Below, one piece after another: positions 9,555 through 16,597 of a DNA stretch of 33,326 nt (its first letter is position 1; each line of letters starts with the position of its first letter). Source of the stretch: Candidatus Gastranaerophilales bacterium (GTDB lineage Bacteria > Cyanobacteriota > Vampirovibrionia > Gastranaerophilales > JANQFW01). The notes beneath the pieces were generated by a model. The model was not told the DNA's origin, ran no database searches, and worked only from the letters and a program-made list of their open reading frames with translations. Position numbers and translations under genes: made by a program. Location of the stretch: NCBI GenBank assembly GCA_028282645.1, contig JANQHM010000303.1:1-33326 (forward strand). Direction: 5' to 3'.

Positions 9555-10493
9555 ATGAACTTTAATATTTCTAATTTAATTAAACAATACATGCCAGATA
9601 TATCAAGACAAACAAACTTTGCACTAAATAGTTTAAATGCGCAGCAGTCAAATAACAGTCTTTTTAGTGGCATGGCTAACCAGGCAAATTTTGACTTTTA
9701 TGGTAAAAATTCAATACAAGCTAATAATGATATGTTTGGCGGAATTTTATCACAGCTTAATAGTAATATTGATGGCAAAAATGTATTGCAAACTAATAAC
9801 AATGTTGGTATTTTACCACCAGGTGTAGATACCGTTACAGGAGGAGATACTGTTACAGGAGGAGATACTGTTACAGGAGGAGATACTGTTACAGGAGGGA
9901 CAGATACTGTTACAGGGGGAACAGATACTGTTACAGGAGGGACAGATACTATTACAGGAGGAGATACAACAACCATTCCTGATGACGGTGAAGGAGCCTG
10001 GGGTGATCCTCACTATCACTTAAAAGGAGAAAATGGTAAAGATATAAAATTCGATCATAAAGGCAAAGATAATCACACTTATAATGTATTTAAAGGTGAC
10101 AACTTCCAGGTTGACGGCAAATATGTTCCATATGCTAAAGATCCTGATAACCCTCAAGTAATTGGAAAAGCGAGAGTTACAGCCGGGGATGATGTATTGA
10201 CATTAGACAAAAAAGGAGCAGCCACATTAAATGATAAACCAATTAAAGCGGGTGAGTATGATTTAAAAGATGGCACTCATGTAACCTACAAGGGAAAACA
10301 AATGATATTGAACTCTCCGGAAAAAGATTCAAATATAAGGTTAGAAGCTGAAAAATCCGGTATTACAGTTGATCCTGCAGGTGAATTTACTAATCCCGGA
10401 GGCATTATCGGTAAAGCTGTAACAGAAAATAAAAAGTTAACCAATGATGAAGCAAATAAATTTGATGTTACTAATCAAAGGCCAATTGAGTAA
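9555..10493 (+). CDS. Q-x-N dodecapeptide repeat protein with C-terminal VWD-like domain (paralogue 2)
   Basis: This 312-residue paralogue has six Q-x-N motifs at residues 19, 31, 43, 55, 67 and 79, an exact period of 12. Units such as GKNSIQANNDMF and GGILSQLNSNID match the repeats of the 21706 gene. A linker of seven DTVTGG/DTVTGGT units (residues 92-136) follows, then the same GAWGDPHYHLKG...FDHKGKDNHTYN domain as paralogue 1. The N-terminus (ISNLIKQYMPDISRQTN) also aligns with paralogue 1 (ISRLITKYGPIVADQTN), so the pair arose by duplication. No signal peptide or Cys is present. Strong ribosome binding site, own terminator. A fibre- or coat-forming role is inferred from the periodic Asn/Gln ladder; no homologue was checked. 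Confidence 0.85.
   Translation: MNFNISNLIKQYMPDISRQTNFALNSLNAQQSNNSLFSGMANQANFDFYGKNSIQANNDMFGGILSQLNSNIDGKNVLQTNNNVGILPPGVDTVTGGDTVTGGDTVTGGDTVTGGTDTVTGGTDTVTGGTDTITGGDTTTIPDDGEGAWGDPHYHLKGENGKDIKFDHKGKDNHTYNVFKGDNFQVDGKYVPYAKDPDNPQVIGKARVTAGDDVLTLDKKGAATLNDKPIKAGEYDLKDGTHVTYKGKQMILNSPEKDSNIRLEAEKSGITVDPAGEFTNPGGIIGKAVTENKKLTNDEANKFDVTNQRPIE
9828..9962 (+). repeat. In-frame 18/21-bp minisatellite coding for DTVTGG(T) units
   Basis: Seven tandem units: three of 18 bp (GATACTGTTACAGGAGGA type), three of 21 bp with an added ACA codon, and one final 18-bp DTITGG unit. The repeats are nearly identical at DNA level, so unit number can change by slippage without breaking the frame. They form the linker between the Q-x-N stalk and the VWD-like domain. 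Confidence 0.95.
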
Positions 10494-10520
10494 ATAGATA
10501 ACTTATTCTAAATGTAGCAA

Positions 10521-10556
10521 CCTCTGACTTAACCTTGTGTTATTCAGAGGTTTTTT
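10521..10556 (+). terminator. Intrinsic terminator
   Basis: Stem CCTCTGA/TCAGAGG with a 16-nt loop and six T, 27 bp after the second VWD-like gene. Its stem sequence resembles the terminator after paralogue 1, consistent with duplication of the whole unit. Confidence 0.9.
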
Positions 10557-10715
10557 ATGTTCGCTCGACATGGGCAGTAGCTAGGCGATGAAAATTGGAA
10601 AATTGGGGTTCGATATACCACTGCTAATTTATGTAAAGTATAATAGTTGCTGAATAAAATAAAAATATTTATAATTCTAGGTATTAAGTTTTAACTTTAG
10701 TAAAAGGAAAAGGTT

Positions 10716-12989
10716 GTGGATAGTTTAAATAATTCTACTGTAACAAATAAAATTAAACGGGCTGAAAACATAAAATTAAATACGTTTGACGATAAAAAAT
10801 TACAGCATTACATAAGCTATGGTGCTAATTATCTGGATAATAACATAGTAAAATTTAAAGTTGATGCTCCTAAAGCCGTAAAAATGTGGGTAGAAATCGC
10901 ATATAAAGATACTACAAGACCTTTGATGCAAGAAGATGAAACTAAATTATTAAATGATTTAAGACAAAATTTTCACGAATATAAAAATGGAGAAAGCTTG
11001 GAAACGGTTATTTTTCAGCTGGATGGTAAAAATGGTGAGTTCGAAACGATTGTTCATGCAGTAAAACCCGGATTAAAATACAGATATATTTTTATAAATA
11101 ATAAAGGTAAGCTATTAACAAGGAACGATCCACGCTCATCATCATTACCGTTTGATGTACATGGATGGTCTGCTACAGTTGACCATAACGCGTTTGAATG
11201 GGGAGAAAAAGAAAAAGGCTGGATTAATGGTAGCGATGCCAGAAGATTAAAACATCTGGAAGACCGGGAATATTACGGTGCACCGCCTGAAATGATTATA
11301 GATGAAGTGAACATAGCGGTTTTAGCCGGATATAAAAATACTAAAAAAAGAATAGATAAAATTGCAGAATTAGGTGTAAATGCTATTGAAATAATGCCCG
11401 TTGGAGAGTTTGCAGGCAGATTTAACTGGGGATATGACGGCATAAACAGTTTTTGCCCGGAAAATTCTTATGGAACGCCTGAAGATTTAAAAGATTTAAT
11501 CAGATATGCCCATGAAAAAGGTATAAGCGTAATTATGGATGTCGTACCGAATCATATCGGGCCAATAGGTGCTGTTCAAGATGACTATGGACCTTGCTTT
11601 GATAATAAAAAATCAAGTCCGTGGGGTAAAGCTATTAATTTTGAAGGTCCGGGCAATCAATATATGAAAAAATATATGATTGATATGAGTTTTAACTGGC
11701 TGGTTAACTATCATTGTGACGGATTAAGATTTGATATGACTAAATTTATGGAATCTGATATTACTATGAAATTAATATCAAGTGTGATAAGAAGTCATGA
11801 ACGTACTAAAGACACTATATTAATAGCAGAGGATGGAAGAAATTCTAAAAGGATATGTTCGCCACTGTTATATAATGAAGTTATTAACCCTATAGAAACT
11901 GCACAAAAAGCCAAAGAGGATCCTGCCATATTATATAATCTTGGATATAGCGCACAATGGGGATTTGATTTTCAGCACACATTGGAAGCTCTGGTAACTA
12001 AAAAAAGTATTATGGGTCTGGGACCAAGCTTAGAAGATCTTGAAAGTGAATTTTATACAGGAGTTAGAAGACACGATCATCATAACTGGGAAAGAACTTT
12101 GGATGACATCCCTGAACCACCGCCTAATACTCATATTGTATACCATACAAGCCACGATGAAATAGGCAATCGTGGGGCTACAAGACTTTTATTAAAAATA
12201 CTTTGCACAAAATTAAAACTTAATAAAAGAATCCACGGCGGACAAAAAGAAACAAGCAAAGTAATCTTTGAGCTGATAAAAGGACGAAATGCCGGTAAAG
12301 ATATATGGAATTATACCTTTCAAAAGAATATCGGTATAAAAAAACAAATTTCTAAAATTGAATTTGAACATGCGTACAAAAGTGCTCAAGCTCTTTATAG
12401 GGTTGCAACTGGTGCTGTATTTGCATACCCAGGGCCTAAAATGTTTATGATGGGAGATTTAGAGGGAGAGCTTAGCCCTTTTAAGTTTTTTGCGGAATAT
12501 CCCTTAAAAAATGGCAAAAATGACATTCATATAGCTAATAAAGTAAGCAAAGAAAAGGGGTATGACGTTGGAGAACCTGCCTTAATCGATTCTGTGCTTT
12601 ACCAAAAAAAATATACAGATTCTGAGCTTAAAGAGCACATTCAGTGCTACTGTTATAACCTTATAAAGATTTATAAGGAAAATAGGGGGCTTACTAATGT
12701 AAAAAAAATGAAAACCCATATATATAAGGAGAATGACATAATGCATGTGCACAAATGGAATAACTTCAACGTAGTTGTGGCAGTTATGAATTTTTCCAAT
12801 AAAGATTATAAAAAATTTAAATTAAATGATATCCCAAAAGGTAAATGGGAAGAACTTATAAACAGTAATAATCATAAGTATGGCGGTAACGGGCATTTAC
12901 AAAATGACCATTGTTATACGGATAGTGACTATAAGCTAAATATAAAACTGCCAAAAGAAAGCTTTATAATCTTTAAAAAAGTAGGGTAA
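10716..12989 (+). CDS. GH13 alpha-amylase family enzyme, TreZ/branching-enzyme-like
   Basis: The 757-residue product has an N-terminal beta domain of CBM48/E-set type (residues about 35-160), then a GH13 barrel. Landmarks are the NWGYDGINSFCPENSYGTPEDL substrate-entry region, DVVPNH, the nucleophile Asp in GLRFDMTKF (D340), the acid/base Glu in LIAEDGRN (E372) and the third Asp in HTSHDEIGNR. PWGKAINFEGPG and LGYSAQWGFDFQHTLEALV strongly recall malto-oligosyltrehalose trehalohydrolase (TreZ), while the length and C-terminal domain are closer to glycogen branching enzymes. It acts on alpha-1,4-glucans; the exact reaction is undecided. An insertion of about 60 residues follows the third Asp. 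Start is GTG with AAAGGAAAAGG upstream. No TreY or glycogen genes are nearby. Confidence 0.85.
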   Translation: MDSLNNSTVTNKIKRAENIKLNTFDDKKLQHYISYGANYLDNNIVKFKVDAPKAVKMWVEIAYKDTTRPLMQEDETKLLNDLRQNFHEYKNGESLETVIFQLDGKNGEFETIVHAVKPGLKYRYIFINNKGKLLTRNDPRSSSLPFDVHGWSATVDHNAFEWGEKEKGWINGSDARRLKHLEDREYYGAPPEMIIDEVNIAVLAGYKNTKKRIDKIAELGVNAIEIMPVGEFAGRFNWGYDGINSFCPENSYGTPEDLKDLIRYAHEKGISVIMDVVPNHIGPIGAVQDDYGPCFDNKKSSPWGKAINFEGPGNQYMKKYMIDMSFNWLVNYHCDGLRFDMTKFMESDITMKLISSVIRSHERTKDTILIAEDGRNSKRICSPLLYNEVINPIETAQKAKEDPAILYNLGYSAQWGFDFQHTLEALVTKKSIMGLGPSLEDLESEFYTGVRRHDHHNWERTLDDIPEPPPNTHIVYHTSHDEIGNRGATRLLLKILCTKLKLNKRIHGGQKETSKVIFELIKGRNAGKDIWNYTFQKNIGIKKQISKIEFEHAYKSAQALYRVATGAVFAYPGPKMFMMGDLEGELSPFKFFAEYPLKNGKNDIHIANKVSKEKGYDVGEPALIDSVLYQKKYTDSELKEHIQCYCYNLIKIYKENRGLTNVKKMKTHIYKENDIMHVHKWNNFNVVVAVMNFSNKDYKKFKLNDIPKGKWEELINSNNHKYGGNGHLQNDHCYTDSDYKLNIKLPKESFIIFKKVG

Positions 12990-13055
12990 ACTGATAGTAA
13001 ATATTGAATAAGCGAGGCAATCCACCTTAAAGTAAACTCACTTAAAAAAAATGAT

Positions 13056-13084
13056 TTAAATTTCTACTCATTAGATTCTATAAT
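13056..13084 (+). promoter_or_regulatory. Likely sigma70-type promoter of murQ-anmK
   Basis: TATAAT at 13079-13084 with a weak -35 TTAAAT 17 bp upstream, ending 36 bp before the murQ ATG. Confidence 0.45.
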
Positions 13085-13120
13085 ATAACTATATTTAATA
13101 ATAAATAAAAAGAAACAAAT

Positions 13121-14029
13121 ATGTCTAAAATTATACTTACTGAAAAAAGAAATCCAAATTCGCTAAACATTGATATTTTGTCTACTAAAGAGATTGTTGA
13201 AATAATCAATAAAGAAGATGAATCAGTGGCGAAATGCGTAAAAAAAGAAATTAATCAAATTGCAGAAGCAGTGAATCTTATTGAACTCAGCTTTTTAAAA
13301 GGTGGACATTTATTATACTTTGGAGCTGGTACCAGCGGAAGACTTGGGGTGCTCGATGCATCTGAGTGTCCGCCTACTTTTGGTGTAGACCCTGAGATGG
13401 TGAGAGGTTATATTGCAGGGGGTAATAAAGCTTTAAGAACAGCTATAGAAGGTGCTGAAGATAATCTTGAATCGGGTAAGGAAGATTTGATAAGTGCAGG
13501 AGTAAAACCTGATGATATAGTAATCGGAATATCTGCAAGCGGGAATGCACCTTATGTATTAGGAGTTTTAAGCAAAGCACAGGAATTAAATATAAAAACA
13601 GTGGGCATAGCATGTAATAAACAAGCAAAGCTCAAAGACCACAGCCATGTTTTTATTTCTCCCGAAGTAGGTGAAGAAGTTATTACCGGCTCTACACGAA
13701 TGAAGTCCGGTACTGCTCAAAAAATGATTTTAAATATGCTGACAACAGCTTCTATGATTAGGATTGGCAAGACATATGAGAATTTAATGGTTGATTTGCG
13801 TCCTACTAATATAAAGTTGATAGATCGAGCTATTAGAATTGTTTCTGAAATAGCTGAAGTAGACTATAATATTGCTGAAAAAATGCTTAACACAACAGAC
13901 TTTGATGTAAAAACAGCTATTATTATATTATTTTGTGATGTTAACCTGCAAACAGCAAAGAAAATCCTTGAGAGAAACAACGGAAGACTAAGGGAGTCAT
14001 TGAAAAATGCTATTAAAAAAGAAGATTGA
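13121..14029 (+). CDS. murQ: N-acetylmuramic acid 6-phosphate etherase
   Basis: MurQ cleaves the D-lactyl ether of MurNAc-6-phosphate to give GlcNAc-6-phosphate, in cytosolic peptidoglycan recycling. The 302-residue product is the normal size. It opens with LTEKRNPNSLNID, has the SIS-domain phosphosugar motif YFGAGTSGRLGVLDASECPP at residues 67-86, the AGGNKALRTAIEGAEDN segment with a catalytic Glu, and ITGSTRMKSGTAQKMILN. The ribosome binding site is poor. The next gene, anmK, starts 23 bp before the murQ stop and performs the preceding step, so the two form a recycling operon. Confidence 0.97.
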   Translation: MSKIILTEKRNPNSLNIDILSTKEIVEIINKEDESVAKCVKKEINQIAEAVNLIELSFLKGGHLLYFGAGTSGRLGVLDASECPPTFGVDPEMVRGYIAGGNKALRTAIEGAEDNLESGKEDLISAGVKPDDIVIGISASGNAPYVLGVLSKAQELNIKTVGIACNKQAKLKDHSHVFISPEVGEEVITGSTRMKSGTAQKMILNMLTTASMIRIGKTYENLMVDLRPTNIKLIDRAIRIVSEIAEVDYNIAEKMLNTTDFDVKTAIIILFCDVNLQTAKKILERNNGRLRESLKNAIKKED

Positions 14030-15173
14030 TAAAAAACCTGTATATGTTATAGGTCTAATGTCAGGAACATCGGTAGATGGTATTGATGCTTGCGTAATTA
14101 AAGTTTCTTCTGATTTGTCACACGAACTTGTAGCTGGTGATGTTATAGAATTTCCGCAAAATATTAGGGAAAAAATCTTTGGCCTGTTTGAACATAATGC
14201 AAGTGTAAATGAGCTATGTAAAATGAATTTTCTTATTGGAGAATATTTTGCGCTTGCAGCTGAGCATATTATCAAAAAAGCGGGTTTGATACCGCAAGAT
14301 ATAGCTATGATTGGATCTCATGGACAAACAATTATACATTTACCTGATGAGCCTAATATAAACGGCTTTAGTCAAGATAGTACGCTTCAAATAGGCGAAC
14401 CCTGCGTAATTGCAGAGCGTACAGGTATTACTACAATTGCTGATTTTAGAGTCAGAGATATTGCAGCAGGCGGCAATGGTGCACCTTTGGTTTGTTTTGC
14501 CGATGAGATTATATTTAAAGAAGATAACAAGTATAGGGCTATACAAAATATTGGCGGTATTTCCAATGTGACTATATTAAGCCCTAAGGTTGAAACATTT
14601 GCTTTTGATTGCGGACCTGGAAATGTTTTGATTGATTATTTTACTGAGAAATTTTTTGGAAAAAGTTATGATGATAACGGAGAAATTGCCTTAAATGGCA
14701 CTGTTGATTCTGATTGGTTAAACAAATTATTGGAAGAGCCTTATTATTCTTTAAAACCGCCCAAAACAACCGGACGGGAACTATTTAGCAAAAGTTATGC
14801 GGAAAATATATTAAAATTTGCACCTGATAATCCTTATGATGTTGTTATGACCATTACGGCACTAACGGCAAAAACCATTCAAAAATCATATGAAGATTTT
14901 ATTTTTCCTAAAACTCCTATTGATGAACTTATTCTTGGTGGCGGAGGTTCTTTTAACCCTGCGATTATTAAATTTTTAAATATTTATTTTGATAAAAAAT
15001 TAAAAATTCTTACCCATGATGATTATGGAATATCAAGTAATTATAAAGAAGCTGTTGCTTTTGCCCTTTTGGCTTATGCAAGTTACTTTAATATTGAAAA
15101 TAATGTTCCCTCTTGCACCGGGGCAAAATATAAAAGAGTTTTAGGTAAAATTATAACCGGTAATATAGTCTGA
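14007..15173 (+). CDS. anmK: Anhydro-N-acetylmuramic acid kinase
   Basis: AnmK opens and phosphorylates 1,6-anhydro-MurNAc with ATP to make MurNAc-6-phosphate, the substrate of the adjacent MurQ. The 388-residue product has the ATP-binding VIGLMSGTSVDGIDACV motif near the N-terminus, GSHGQTIIHLP, ADFRVRDIAAGGNGAPL, the NIGGISNVT strand, GPGNVLIDYF and the C-terminal LILGGGGSFNP. Presence of AnmK implies lytic transglycosylases release anhydro-muropeptides, as in diderm bacteria. The start lies inside murQ with AGGGAG eleven bases upstream. The TGA stop falls inside sequence that resembles the end of repeat A, so the extreme C-terminus may have been reset by an insertion. Confidence 0.97.
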   Translation: MLLKKKIDKKPVYVIGLMSGTSVDGIDACVIKVSSDLSHELVAGDVIEFPQNIREKIFGLFEHNASVNELCKMNFLIGEYFALAAEHIIKKAGLIPQDIAMIGSHGQTIIHLPDEPNINGFSQDSTLQIGEPCVIAERTGITTIADFRVRDIAAGGNGAPLVCFADEIIFKEDNKYRAIQNIGGISNVTILSPKVETFAFDCGPGNVLIDYFTEKFFGKSYDDNGEIALNGTVDSDWLNKLLEEPYYSLKPPKTTGRELFSKSYAENILKFAPDNPYDVVMTITALTAKTIQKSYEDFIFPKTPIDELILGGGGSFNPAIIKFLNIYFDKKLKILTHDDYGISSNYKEAVAFALLAYASYFNIENNVPSCTGAKYKRVLGKIITGNIV

Positions 15174-15196
15174 AGAGTATTTTTGAATTTAGTATA
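15169..15196 (-). repeat. Repeat A left-end remnant (reverse), overlapping the anmK stop
   Basis: The 28 bases TCTGAAGAGTATTTTTGAAT onward to AGTATA match the reverse complement of the repeat A left end at about 25 of 28 positions. The anmK TGA stop is within it. Confidence 0.5.
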
Positions 15197-15281
15197 ATAA
15201 TTAGTATAATAAATTAAGGTCATTAATATAAATAAAGTAATGAAATTTTAAAAATATTTGATAATATGGTTATATATCCTT

Positions 15282-15310
15282 TATACTATCTCTAAAGTAT
15301 TTTTCAGATT
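15282..15310 (+). repeat. Repeat A left-end remnant (forward)
   Basis: TATACTATCTCTAAAGTATT then TTTCAGATT matches the repeat A left end. With the remnant at 15169 it forms an inverted pair facing each other across 85 bp of AT-rich DNA just upstream of the hydrolase gene. No complete element is present. Confidence 0.5.
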
Positions 15311-15340
15311 ATATTATTTAAAATGAAAGTTGTTAGTTGA

Positions 15341-16198
15341 ATGCTTAATAAATTTATCAAAAAAAGCATTATATGTATATTAATTCTTTTAGCCTGCTGC
15401 TTATTATCGGAAGATACCAATGCAAAAGAGGATAAAAGCAAGGTTACGGTTGAACCTCTGGAATTGGAAGTTGAAACAGCAGATGAGTTTAATATATACG
15501 CGGATTTATATATTCCTCCCAATATGACTTATGAAAAAAGAGCACCATTACTAATTTTATTACATTCATTAGGCAAATCAAGATTATATTGGCAAAATAT
15601 TCAAAAAGAATTTGTGAATATGGGTATGGCTGTGCTTGTCATGGATTTAAGAGGGCATGGAAAAAGTGTTGTTCATAAAAAAACAAAAAGATATTGGCAA
15701 AATTTAAAAGATAGTGATTTTTCAAAATATCCTGATGATTTGGACTCAGTTATTAAATACATACAGCAAGAATATTTGGAAGTTAATACAAATAAAATAG
15801 CTATAATTGGTTCTAACATAGGTGCTTCTACTGGTATTTTATATGCAGAAAAGCATAATAAGGAGGTTAAAACACTTATTTTACTTAGTCCAATCATCGG
15901 TTATAAATCTATAGAGATAAGAATACCAATAGTTGAGTATGGTGAGCATCCTGTTATGCTTATTACGGACAAACATAACAAGCCATTTAGAAAATCTGCT
16001 GAAAACCTGGCTAAATACCTCCAAGCGGAGAAAGATATATTATATTATCCGCTTTGTGGCGATTGTATGGATATTTTAAAGAGACAAAAAAGGCTTTTAA
16101 GACATGTTAAAAAGTGGCTTAAAAGGCACGTACTTACTGACGATATCAAGACCGGGCCGAAGTCGGACGCATATGTTATACAAACAGAACACCATTAA
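15341..16198 (+). CDS. Exported alpha/beta-hydrolase-fold protein, possible lipoprotein, nucleophile apparently missing
   Basis: The 285-residue product starts with a lysine-rich head and a hydrophobic stretch ending LILLAC, which fits a lipobox with Cys19; cleavage after DTNA is an alternative. The mature part is a single-domain alpha/beta hydrolase: LILLHSLGKSRLYW (oxyanion loop), GMAVLVMDLRGHGKS, then the nucleophile elbow, then a strand PVMLITDKHN. The elbow reads IIGSNIGAS where family members usually have G-x-S-x-G (often GASIG), so the expected Ser is Asn. An adjacent Ser may substitute, or the protein may be a non-catalytic relative. Start ATG lacks a strong ribosome binding site. No operon partners. 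Confidence 0.75.
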   Translation: MLNKFIKKSIICILILLACCLLSEDTNAKEDKSKVTVEPLELEVETADEFNIYADLYIPPNMTYEKRAPLLILLHSLGKSRLYWQNIQKEFVNMGMAVLVMDLRGHGKSVVHKKTKRYWQNLKDSDFSKYPDDLDSVIKYIQQEYLEVNTNKIAIIGSNIGASTGILYAEKHNKEVKTLILLSPIIGYKSIEIRIPIVEYGEHPVMLITDKHNKPFRKSAENLAKYLQAEKDILYYPLCGDCMDILKRQKRLLRHVKKWLKRHVLTDDIKTGPKSDAYVIQTEHH

Positions 16199-16205
16199 AA
16201 ATTAC

Positions 16206-16298
16206 GGTGACGGTCATCACCTTTCTTATGTCATCGCTGTAAGCTTTTGATATAACTTGAGTTTACTTGTAAGCATCAGTACTTAACTTACCACTACC
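16206..16298 (-). mobile_element. Repeat B, copy 3 (MITE with 8-bp target duplication)
   Basis: 93 bp, same orientation as the copy at 7601. Ends are GGTGACGGTCATCACC and CCACTACC. Flanks AAAATTAC (16198-16205) and CAAATTAC (16299-16306) agree at 7 of 8 positions, so the 8-bp target duplication is still visible. Confidence 0.8.
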
Positions 16299-16328
16299 CA
16301 AATTACTATACCACCTTTAAAAAACTTT

Positions 16329-16451
16329 TTAGTAATTAGTTTTATTTTTACGAGATTTTAGTTCTTTATTTAAAACCCAAAATAAAACTATAAGTGAACT
16401 AAAAATTGTACAGATACCTACAAAGGCTAATGCATAAATTATTGCGCTCAT
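16329..16451 (-). CDS. Small single-span membrane protein, 40 residues
   Basis: An ATG preceded by GGAGAG with a nine-base spacer opens a 40-codon frame. It encodes MSAIIYALAFVGIC, then a continuous hydrophobic span to about residue 26, then a charged tail with KELKSRKNK. An N-terminal span followed by a positive cytoplasmic end fits a small inner-membrane peptide. It sits between a B element and the ggt gene, on the same strand as ggt. I do not recognise it. Regular frame, good ribosome binding site and the clear hydrophobic/basic split argue that it is real. Confidence 0.6.
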   Translation of the reverse strand: MSAIIYALAFVGICTIFSSLIVLFWVLNKELKSRKNKTNY

Positions 16452-16597
16452 TTCAAAACTCTCTCCAACTAATTTTTTTTACTAACCTAGATTGTATGTA
16501 TAAATTAAATTTGCCAAACAGCATATACTATAATTATTTTACCAAATTTTTGAATTAAATATAAGTATTAAAAAAATTTTTTTATTACTATTAAAAG

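Noticed and set aside
9828-9962. Possible CRISPR array
   Set aside because: Units are directly adjacent, in frame and without spacers; it is a coding minisatellite.
9698-10019. Minus-strand frames with repeated TVSVPP and CNSIC patterns
   Set aside because: They are antisense readings of the 18/21-bp minisatellite and have no start signals.
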